Positions 25,523-32,763 of a stretch of DNA of 64,000 nucleotides are shown one piece after another (positions within the stretch are counted from its first letter, which is position 1; each line of letters begins with the position of its first letter). A program made the position numbers and the translations under genes. This DNA comes from Sphingopyxis sp. 2PD. Its GTDB lineage: Bacteria > Pseudomonadota > Alphaproteobacteria > Sphingomonadales > Sphingomonadaceae. Location of the stretch: contig NZ_SCMU01000002.1 in the NCBI RefSeq assembly GCF_005503695.1, positions 310,001-374,000 on the forward strand. The letters are read 5' to 3'. The notes under the pieces are model-generated. The model had not been told where the DNA came from, did not search any database, and saw nothing but the letters and a program-made list of their open reading frames with translations.

Positions 25523-27766
25523 ATGGGACGCAAGGCGCAGCTTCTTTTCGGTACGGCCGCGCTCTGGGTGGCGGCGGCCGCGCCCGCTTCCGCCCAAGAT
25601 CGGGCTCCCGAGGCTCTTCCGGCCGATACGGCGGCGGAAGCGGGCGATGACGGCGCGATCGTCGTCACGGCGCGGCGCCGCGAGGAACGCCTGTCCGATG
25701 TGCCGACCGCGGCATCGGTGATCGACGCGACGGCGCTCAACGATCGCGGCGGGGCGACGGGAAGCGGCGAACTCCTCGCCGACCAGCCGAGCGTGCGCTT
25801 CAACAATCTCAGCTCGTCGATCACGTCCGAAATTTCGATCCGCGCGTCGTCGACGGCGCGCGCGACCAACGGTGACCCGAGCGTCGGCCTCTATCGCAAC
25901 GGCGCCTATATCGCGGGCGGTCCGGTCGGCGGGCGCAACTTCACGCGCCTCGATATGCTCGACATCGGCCGCGTCGAGGTGCTGCGCGGGACGCAGGGTG
26001 CGCTCTACGGCCGCAACGCGGTCGGCGGCGCGATCAACATCATATCGGCCGAGCCCGAATTCGACCTGTCGGGTTGGGCCAGCGTGCGATACGGGTTCGA
26101 GAACAACAGCCTGCAATTGCAGGGCGCGGTGAATGTGCCGCTGGGCGACGGGATCGCGGCGCGGATCAGCGGCGATCTGGTCGAACAGGACAAGGGCTTT
26201 TTCTACAACCCCGACAACGACGTCTATTTCGACCGGCAGAAGGGGCATGGCCTGCGCGGGCAGATCCGCCTGAAGCGCGGACCGGTCGACGCGGTGATCA
26301 TGGCCGAGACGCAGCGGCTGACGACGCCGTCGATCCATTATCAGATCTTCATTCCGGCCGGCACGCCGGGCTTTCCGGGCGGCTATATCCAGGACCGTTT
26401 CCGTTATCCGTGGAGCACCGCGCCGCGGGCGTCGCAGGACGTCGACGCGTTGCAGGCGATCGTGCGTGTCGATCTTGGCGGAGCCGACCTCACCTCGACG
26501 ACCTCCTTCCGCAAGCGACACAGCGAATATGATCTCGACAATGATGCGGTCAGCCCCGCCGAACTGGCGCGTGCGCGCGCCGCGGGCGAAGTCGGGCCGC
26601 TGACCCCGCTCGACCCGGGCAGCGCGTCCTATGTGGTCGATACGACCGACAATTTCTCGCAGGATATCCATGTCAGCGGATCGAACGACCGGCTGACCTG
26701 GCTGGTGGGGGCGGAAATGCTCCTCCTCGACAGCGATTTTTCGGTGACGACGACGCGCACGCCGACGCTCGCCAACCCGTCGCCGGGCAATATCGCGCCC
26801 GCGCGGCTCCATTTCGAAAGCTATGCCGCCTATGGTTCGCTCGGCTTCGACCTGACCGACAGCCTCAATATCACCGGCGAATTGCGCTATACGCACGACA
26901 GCCGCAGCATCAGCGCGCGGCTCTATGATCTCGGCACCGGGCTCCCGATCGGCGGGCCCTCGCGGATCATCGACGACAGCATCACCGCCGACAATCTCTC
27001 CTACAATGCGACGCTGTCGTACAAGCTGGCACCCGACATCCTCGCTTATGCCAAGGTCGGGAGCAGCTATCGCGCTGGCGGCTTCAACACGCGCTTGTCC
27101 GACCCGCGCGCGCCGAGCCCGGTGCAGGTGTTGTTCGGCAACGAAAACAGCACCAGCTACGAGGTCGGTTTCAAGGGTAGCCCGATGCGGCGCGGCTATT
27201 TTGCGGTCGCGGGCTATTATACCCAGCTCGACGATCTGATCGCGCAGGTCGACGACGGCTGCGCGCTGACCAACCCCACCTGCCCGGTCGCGGCGGTGAG
27301 CTATCTCACCAACGCGGGCGATGCGAAGAGCTGGGGCGTCGAAGCCGAATACAGCCAGGGCTTCGACCTTGGCCAAGGCAGCGGGCGTCTGGCGCTGAGC
27401 GGGTCGCGGCAGGGCGGCAAGGTGAAGAGCGGGCGTTACGACGGGCTCGACCTCGCGCAGGTGCCCGACTGGCTCGCTTCGGCGAACCTCAACCTGCGCG
27501 CCCCGGTCGCGAAAAATGTTTCGCTGACCGGCAACATCCTGGTCAGCGGCCAATGGGGCGGGAAGCAGGAACTGACCGCGACCTCGGTCGACCTCGACGA
27601 CTATGTGCTCGTCAACCTGCGCGTCGGGGTCGAGTTCGGGAAGGTGAGCATCAGCGCCTTCGCGAACAACCTCTTCGACAAGGTCTACTATGTCGCGCAG
27701 GCGCCGACGATCAACCGCTACAGCCAGCCGCGAGTGATCGGGGTCGAAGGACGTATCTCCTTCTGA
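25523..27766 (+). CDS. TonB-dependent outer-membrane receptor of the GntR cluster
   Basis: The 747-residue product has a signal peptide ending near PASAQ, a TonB-box-like IVVTARRREERLSDVPTAAS, the plug domain (ending LRGTQGALYGRNAVGGAINI) and a 22-strand-type barrel that ends GVEGRISF. It imports a ligand using TonB energy, supplied by the tonB-exb operon at 61256-63892. The start was set at 25523 (GGAGGGA upstream); the frame runs on upstream through the M28-like gene without domain character. Companions suggest a hydrolysable ligand such as a peptide, amide or ester (inference). Confidence 0.93.
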   Translation: MGRKAQLLFGTAALWVAAAAPASAQDRAPEALPADTAAEAGDDGAIVVTARRREERLSDVPTAASVIDATALNDRGGATGSGELLADQPSVRFNNLSSSITSEISIRASSTARATNGDPSVGLYRNGAYIAGGPVGGRNFTRLDMLDIGRVEVLRGTQGALYGRNAVGGAINIISAEPEFDLSGWASVRYGFENNSLQLQGAVNVPLGDGIAARISGDLVEQDKGFFYNPDNDVYFDRQKGHGLRGQIRLKRGPVDAVIMAETQRLTTPSIHYQIFIPAGTPGFPGGYIQDRFRYPWSTAPRASQDVDALQAIVRVDLGGADLTSTTSFRKRHSEYDLDNDAVSPAELARARAAGEVGPLTPLDPGSASYVVDTTDNFSQDIHVSGSNDRLTWLVGAEMLLLDSDFSVTTTRTPTLANPSPGNIAPARLHFESYAAYGSLGFDLTDSLNITGELRYTHDSRSISARLYDLGTGLPIGGPSRIIDDSITADNLSYNATLSYKLAPDILAYAKVGSSYRAGGFNTRLSDPRAPSPVQVLFGNENSTSYEVGFKGSPMRRGYFAVAGYYTQLDDLIAQVDDGCALTNPTCPVAAVSYLTNAGDAKSWGVEAEYSQGFDLGQGSGRLALSGSRQGGKVKSGRYDGLDLAQVPDWLASANLNLRAPVAKNVSLTGNILVSGQWGGKQELTATSVDLDDYVLVNLRVGVEFGKVSISAFANNLFDKVYYVAQAPTINRYSQPRVIGVEGRISF

Positions 27767-27839
27767 TCCGGCGGCCGCCGCGCCGCGTTCAGCGGCGCCT
27801 CCTTTCGAAACGTGCAACGAAGAGGATGGGAGAGACGAT

Positions 27840-29072
27840 ATGGTTGAACGAAAGACATGGGCGTGGCTCGCCGCCGGTGCGGTCGTCGTCGGCGCGGGTG
27901 CCTTCGCGCAAAGCGGCGTGGGGGACCGCGGCAGGGGGGATGCGCGTCCGATGGTGCAACTGCCCCCGGCAGCGGTCGTCCCGGCCAGCTCCGCGGCGTC
28001 GGCCCCGACGGCGTTGTCGCCTGCCAGCCTGACCACGACAGTGGGCGGCTATACCTACGACTGGACCGCGCTGCAGGCGGCCATCGATGCCGACGCCGAA
28101 GTCGCGAACGGCTATTTCATCGTCGGTAACGCCACAGACCCCGACTATCTGTTTGCATATGAGAAGGGCAGCTTCGGAATCGATCGGGTGACGCCACTCG
28201 CCTCGGCCACAAAATGGTTCGCAGGAACGCTCGCCATGCGGATGGCGCAGGCGGGGATTGTCACGCTGGACGACCCGATGCGGCCGCCGCTCGCCTTCTG
28301 GACGACGACCGGGACAAAGAAGGACGTCAAGCTGAAGCATGCGCTGTCGATGACGTCGGGGTTCAACGGCAGCCCGCTGGTCGGAGGGTGCCAGCTGACA
28401 CCGGCGCTGATCCTGTACAATTGCGCGAAAAATATCCACGACCTGCGATACGACATCCTGCGTCCCGGCAACGCGCCGGGTGCGCAATATAGCTATGGCC
28501 CGCACGGGATGCAGGTCGCCGCCGCCTATCTCGAGGCGAAGGATGTGAGCATCCAGCCCGGAACGACGCCGGCGCGCCAGCGCACCTTCCACGAACTTTT
28601 CGCCCAGCATGTCACGACGCCGCTCGGGATGACGAGCACGACATGGTATGATCCGGCGGGCAGCGCACCGACGAATCCGTGGGTGGCGGGGGGCGCCTAT
28701 TCGACCCCGCGCGACTATGCCAAGCTGCTGCGTGCGCTCCTCGGCGGCGCCTTTGTGACCGACATGACCGCCTTTACTCAGCCGCGCACGACCGGCCTGC
28801 CGCGCGTCTTCGTACCCTCGGGAGCCTCGAACTGGGAATATGCGCTGGGCTCCTTCGTCGAATGCGACACCCCCTCGGCCTGCGCGACGTCGATGATCAA
28901 TTCGGCGCCGGGCGCTTATGGATGGACGGGCTGGATCGATCGCGGAACCGGCTATTACGGCCTGATCGCGACCGAGATTTCGAGCGGCGGAGATCGTAAG
29001 GGCACCGAACTGGAACAGGAGATGCAGGGCCTGATCGAAGCGGCTATCGCGAGCCGCGTGCCTGCGCCTTAA
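27840..29072 (+). CDS. Secreted serine hydrolase, beta-lactamase/PBP fold (second copy)
   Basis: The 410-residue protein has an N-terminal signal segment (WLAAGAVVVGAGAFAQ) and a low-complexity Ala/Pro linker to about residue 65. The hydrolase domain has Ser122-Ala-Thr-Lys125 (PLASATKWFAGTLAM) and YSYGPHGMQVAAAYLE. Clear differences from the hydrolase at 22231 in length, signal type and motifs indicate separate lineages, not a recent duplication. It begins 73 bases after the receptor stop with GGGAGAG as ribosome site, so it is probably in the receptor operon. It likely cleaves the same family of substrate in the periplasm (inference). Confidence 0.88.
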   Translation: MVERKTWAWLAAGAVVVGAGAFAQSGVGDRGRGDARPMVQLPPAAVVPASSAASAPTALSPASLTTTVGGYTYDWTALQAAIDADAEVANGYFIVGNATDPDYLFAYEKGSFGIDRVTPLASATKWFAGTLAMRMAQAGIVTLDDPMRPPLAFWTTTGTKKDVKLKHALSMTSGFNGSPLVGGCQLTPALILYNCAKNIHDLRYDILRPGNAPGAQYSYGPHGMQVAAAYLEAKDVSIQPGTTPARQRTFHELFAQHVTTPLGMTSTTWYDPAGSAPTNPWVAGGAYSTPRDYAKLLRALLGGAFVTDMTAFTQPRTTGLPRVFVPSGASNWEYALGSFVECDTPSACATSMINSAPGAYGWTGWIDRGTGYYGLIATEISSGGDRKGTELEQEMQGLIEAAIASRVPAP

Positions 29073-29088
29073 AATCTTGTTCGCAGCG

Positions 29089-29131
29089 CTTTTGGTTCGA
29101 GTGTCTGCTTCTCCAGATTTCGAACCAAAAG
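29089..29131. repeat. Inverted repeat downstream of serine hydrolase
   Basis: CTTTTGGTTCGA and its exact complement (12 bp) flank a 19-base loop, starting 16 bases after the stop codon. The right arm runs into repeat copy 3. It could form a transcript-end hairpin for the plus strand, though no T-run follows. Confidence 0.55.
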
Positions 29132-29152
29132 TTGCCTGACCGTAATCGGCCA
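29129..29152 (+). repeat. Dispersed 24-bp intergenic repeat, copy 3
   Basis: Begins AAGTTGCCTGACC and ends TCGGCCA; 20 of 24 bases match copy 1. It again lies just downstream of a gene. Confidence 0.6.
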
Positions 29153-29298
29153 GTTCGAGCTGAGGACCTGTTCCCTTGGGCAATGTTGCAGCGAGGGAGC
29201 CGCGCCACAGGCGCAATAACGTTTGCCCAAATGAAATTTTGGTGCGCGATAGTGTTTGGCGCAGAAAGATGAGGTCTGTCTAAAGTTGTACCAAGACT

Positions 29299-29523
29299 CA
29301 TGTAGACTGGAGCCGCGGTGCCATTCTTTATCAGATCAACACGCGGCAGTTCACGCGCGAAAGAACGTTTCGAGCCGCCGAGACGCAGTTGCCCCGCCCT
29401 AAAAAGCTCGGCGTCGATATCATCTGGCTGATGCCGATCCATCCGATCGGCGAGAAGAACCGCAAGGGCAGCCTCGGCTCGCCTTATTCGGTGAAGGACT
29501 ATTATGGCGTCACGCGCGGATGA
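29299..29523 (+). pseudogene. N-terminal remnant of a GH13 alpha-amylase
   Basis: The plus frame reads DWSRGAILYQINTRQFT, then QLPRPKKLGVDIIWLMPIHP and GSLGSPYSVKDYYGVTRG before a stop. This is the first (beta/alpha) segment of a GH13 alpha-amylase, with the conserved IYQIN and LGVDIIWLMPI blocks. Only about 70 residues survive; there is no start codon with a ribosome site, and the catalytic Asp/Glu regions are gone. Its 3' break coincides with the end of another fragment on the opposite strand. It is probably a lost amylase of the maltodextrin locus that begins next door. Confidence 0.75.
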
Positions 29524-29815
29524 ACCTAAGGGCATAGACATCGAGCATCGTCGGGTCGAGCGGGCGAATTGCGCTGCCGCCTGGAGAACGTTGATGCAGC
29601 ACAGCGACGATGATCGGCGCCGCCAGAATGATTGCCGCCCCCAGCATTTGTCCAGACTGCATTTGGCTCGTCTCGGGATGCTTCAGCTGCGCGATGTCCG
29701 GCGCCTTCCAGTTAAAGGTTGGAGCCGGCTGCTCGGCGGCGGATGGGACGGCGCAGGCGCAAGCCGTGACGGCCGAGAGGGAGGCAAGGCGGGCGGCACG
29801 GACCCAAACGGGAGA
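29510..29815 (-). pseudogene. Remnant of a secreted-protein gene downstream of the MFS gene
   Basis: After the MFS stop the minus strand keeps a protein-like frame: a signal-like ARLASLSAVTACACAVPSA, then PAPTFNWKAPDIAQLKHPE and ILAAPIIVAVLHQ, ending at 29510. It is in frame with the MFS stop and has no start. The ATG that overlaps that stop (ATGA at 29819) lies in another phase and ends after about 35 codons. This looks like a signal-peptide gene broken by a small indel and then truncated. Family not recognised. Confidence 0.45.
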
Positions 29816-31315
29816 TCATCGGGCGACCCCTCCGGTGAGCGGGGTGACCCGCGTCATTGCGGCGGCCGCCAGCAGCAAGGTGCCCGACGCGAACGCCATC
29901 GTGTAGATCGGGGCGCCGGGAAAGAAGGCGGCCATGATCGACCCCATGATCGTGGCGACAAGCAGCTGCGGAACGACCACGAAGATATTGAAGAGGCCCA
30001 TGTAGATGCCGAGCTTTCCCTGCGGCAGGCTGGAGGCGAGGATCGCGTAAGGCATCGCGAGAACCGAAGCCCAGAAGATGCCGATGAGGACCTCGCTCGC
30101 AACAAGATGCGTGGGGTCGCGCAGCAGGAAAAAGCTGCCATAGCCGAGCGCACCGCAGACAAGGCCGGCGATGTGCGTGCGGGCCTGCCCGATGCGCCTG
30201 GATAACCAGGGCAGGAGAGTGAGCGCGGCGACGGCGGCCACACCGTTATAGATAGCGAAGAGCGTGCCGACCCAGTTGGCGGCGGTCTGATAGGCGGCGC
30301 TCGCCGCATCGGTCGTCCCGAAATGATATTGGGCGACGATGGGCGTGGTGTTGATCCACATGATGAACAGCGCCGACCAGCTGAAGAACTGGACGAGGGC
30401 GAGCCGCTTCATGATTGGCGGCATACCGGAGAAATCGCCGACGATGCTCGACAGCATGTTGGTCTCGTTGCCACGGCGCGCGAGGGCGATGGCGATGAGG
30501 CTTGCAAGGCCGTAGGCAATCAGCAGCGCGCCGAGGAGAAGAACCTCGCGGAGCAGCGAATATTCCTGCCGGATGGCCATTACGCCGAGACCGGCTACGA
30601 TCCAGGCGGAGCAACCGGCATAGCTTCGCGACGCAAGCGCGCGAACCGCGGGCTGGGTCTCCGCTTCGGCGGGGCCGAATCCCGCCATCTCGACCGGATC
30701 ATATTCGCGGGTCGTCACCACCGTCCACAAGACCGAGAGGAAGAGGGCAAGGCCGCCGAACCAGAAAGCGTAGCGGACGGTGTCGGGAATCTCGCCGGGC
30801 GGCGCGACATTGGCGACCCCCAGCAGGTCCATGAACGACGGAAAGAGCGAGCCGACGACCGCGCCCGCGCCAATAAAGGCCGTCTGGACCGCATAGCCCG
30901 CACTATGCTGGTCCTTCCGCAGCATGTCGCCGACAAAGGCGCGAAAGGGCTCCATCGAGATATTGAGCGAGGCGTCGAGGAGCCAGAGCGTCGTCGCCGC
31001 GAACCAGATCGCCGGGCTTTGCGGCATCACGAACAGCGCGATCGCGGCGAGAATGGCGCCGGCAAGAAAATAAGGCCGACGGCGGCCGAGCCGCCCCAGC
31101 CAGGTCCGGTCGCTCATATGGCCGATCACCGGCTGGATCAGCAGGCCCGTCAGCGGTGCGGCGACCCAGAGGCCGGGCAGTTTCTCGATGTCTTCGCCAA
31201 GCGATTGGAAAATCCGGCTCATATTGGCGTTCTGGAGCGCGAAGCCGATCTGGATGCCGAAAAAGCCGAAGCTGATGTTCCACAGTCCGGCGCGACTTTG
31301 CCGCGGCTTTTCCAT
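29816..31315 (-). CDS. MFS sugar transporter of the maltodextrin locus
   Basis: The 499-residue protein has twelve membrane helices and resembles the sucrose/maltose MFS transporters (SLC45-like) found in Caulobacter and sphingomonad SUS loci. Markers include WNISFGFFGIQIGFALQNAN, GLLIQPVIGHMSDRTW and LGRRRPYFLAGAILA. It would move maltose or maltodextrin across the inner membrane. The start at 31315 has GGGGAGAG five bases upstream; another in-frame ATG at 31339 has no such site. A LacI-type operator lies about 100 bases upstream at 31418. Confidence 0.88.
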   Translation of the reverse strand: MEKPRQSRAGLWNISFGFFGIQIGFALQNANMSRIFQSLGEDIEKLPGLWVAAPLTGLLIQPVIGHMSDRTWLGRLGRRRPYFLAGAILAAIALFVMPQSPAIWFAATTLWLLDASLNISMEPFRAFVGDMLRKDQHSAGYAVQTAFIGAGAVVGSLFPSFMDLLGVANVAPPGEIPDTVRYAFWFGGLALFLSVLWTVVTTREYDPVEMAGFGPAEAETQPAVRALASRSYAGCSAWIVAGLGVMAIRQEYSLLREVLLLGALLIAYGLASLIAIALARRGNETNMLSSIVGDFSGMPPIMKRLALVQFFSWSALFIMWINTTPIVAQYHFGTTDAASAAYQTAANWVGTLFAIYNGVAAVAALTLLPWLSRRIGQARTHIAGLVCGALGYGSFFLLRDPTHLVASEVLIGIFWASVLAMPYAILASSLPQGKLGIYMGLFNIFVVVPQLLVATIMGSIMAAFFPGAPIYTMAFASGTLLLAAAAMTRVTPLTGGVAR

Positions 31316-31417
31316 CACGTCTCTCCCCATCGGCCGCATGGCGCGCGGCTCTTTAGCCGCGCGATCTTGCAGCAGCGCCCGGCAAGAGCAAGCGGCGGGC
31401 GGGGCGATCGGGTCAAG

Positions 31418-31429
31418 GTATACGAATAC
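31418..31429. promoter_or_regulatory. LacI-type operator upstream of the MFS gene
   Basis: GTATACGAATAC differs by one base from the perfect palindrome GTATACGTATAC at 32610. It lies between the LacI gene stop and the MFS gene start. Confidence 0.6.
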
Positions 31430-31437
31430 TTAGCCGA

Positions 31438-32472
31438 TCAGGGCGATGTGCTTTGCCTGCGGATCAGCCGCGTCGGCAAGATGCATCGCCCTGCGGGCCG
31501 ACCGTCGATGCGGCCGAGCAGCGCATCGACGAGCAATTCCCCGGCACCCTTCAAGTCCTGCATCACCGTTGTCAGCGTCGGCGACGTCAGGCTGGCCGCG
31601 GGGATGTCGTCGAACCCGATCAACGCGACGTCGCGCGGCAGTGCCAAGCCGGCTTCGACGAGCGCGCGCATGGCCCCGATCGCGATCAGGTCGCTGGCGG
31701 CAAACAGGGCGTCGAACGGAATGCCCGTGGCGAGGAGCGCGCGCGCGGCTTCATAGCCCGATTGCTCGGAAGAAACGGCAGGCTGCTGCAGCCGCGGATC
31801 TGGCGTCAGGCCCGCGGCCGTCATCGCCCGGCAAAGGCCCGCATAGCGATCCTGAAACTCTGGCGCGTGGTTGGATGCGTCGCCCAAGAAGGCGATGGAT
31901 TTGCGACCTATCTCGATGAAATGCTCGCCTGCCTGAACGCCGGCACCGATATTGTCCGACCCGACCGTCAATCCGATATTGTCGTCGGCGACCGATCCCC
32001 AGCGGACAAACTTCGTGTCCATCTCCACCAGATGCTCGAGCTTGGCCCGATAAAGCTGATAGTCGCCATAGCCGAGCAGGATGATGCCGTCAGACCGGTG
32101 GCTGTCCTGATAGTCGACGTGCCAGTCGTTATTCATTTGCTGGAAGCTTATCAGAAGATCATAGCCGCGCAGGGCGCACTGCCGGGTTATCGAGCCGAGC
32201 ATCGAAAGAAAGAAGGGGTTGATCATCGACTCGTCTGGGGTCGGATCCTCGAAGAAGAGGAGCGCGAGCGTGTGGGCGCGCTGCGAGCGGAGGCTCGATG
32301 CATTCTTGTCGACGGTATAGTTGAGCTCGCGCGCAATCCGCTCGATGTTGGCGCGGGTGGCGGCACTCACCGATTTGCTGCCGCGCAGCGCGCGCGAGAC
32401 GGTCGGCTGCGACACGCCGGCCAGATAAGCGATATCGAAACTCGTAGGCTTGGCCGTTGGCGGTCGCCCCAT
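31438..32472 (-). CDS. LacI-family regulator of the maltodextrin locus
   Basis: The 344-residue protein has the LacI helix-turn-helix and hinge (FDIAYLAGVSQPTVSRALRG; IERIARELNYTVDKNASSLR) and a periplasmic-binding-like sugar domain (about 65-340; LFAASDLIAIGAMRALVEAG; DVALIGFDDIPAASLTSPTL). GAGAAGGA precedes the ATG. It is flanked by two matching operators, one before the MFS gene and one before the TonB receptor, so it probably represses both until maltose or a maltodextrin binds (inference; the Caulobacter MalI arrangement is similar). Confidence 0.92.
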   Translation of the reverse strand: MGRPPTAKPTSFDIAYLAGVSQPTVSRALRGSKSVSAATRANIERIARELNYTVDKNASSLRSQRAHTLALLFFEDPTPDESMINPFFLSMLGSITRQCALRGYDLLISFQQMNNDWHVDYQDSHRSDGIILLGYGDYQLYRAKLEHLVEMDTKFVRWGSVADDNIGLTVGSDNIGAGVQAGEHFIEIGRKSIAFLGDASNHAPEFQDRYAGLCRAMTAAGLTPDPRLQQPAVSSEQSGYEAARALLATGIPFDALFAASDLIAIGAMRALVEAGLALPRDVALIGFDDIPAASLTSPTLTTVMQDLKGAGELLVDALLGRIDGRPAGRCILPTRLIRRQSTSP

Positions 32473-32609
32473 ATCCTTCTCCCGGTTCGGTCGGCTTCAG
32501 GCCGGCCCGTCCTTGCGTCGAGACTAGCGAGCGCCGGCCGTACTGCCAATGGGTCGAGCCCATCGCGCTGTGACATTTACGCGACAGCGGCTGACGGGCG
32601 ACGATATGC

Positions 32610-32621
32610 GTATACGTATAC
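32610..32621. promoter_or_regulatory. LacI-type operator upstream of the TonB receptor
   Basis: Perfect 12-bp palindrome GTATACGTATAC in the 291-base gap between the divergent LacI gene and the TonB receptor. A one-mismatch copy is at 31418. Confidence 0.7.
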
Positions 32622-32763
32622 CCTATGGTCGCGCGGCCGATTTGGTCTCAATTGCTGGACCGACGATGGGAACACCCACGCGATGACGAGGATGCCGTGC
32701 GGCGCGATCTGCCGCTCCCGAGCCGTTGCGCGAACGACCCCCCATCGCAGCAGGGGAGCCTTT

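Noticed and set aside
23947..28036. Long minus-strand frames opposite the M28-like gene and TonB receptor
   Set aside because: Arg/Ala-rich low-information sequence without domains; the plus-strand genes have signal peptides and family motifs.
22231..29072. Microcystin-degradation (mlr) cluster
   Set aside because: A serine hydrolase of the beta-lactamase fold and a peptidase recall MlrB/MlrC, but no MlrA-type membrane protease or MlrD-type transporter is present and a TonB receptor dominates.
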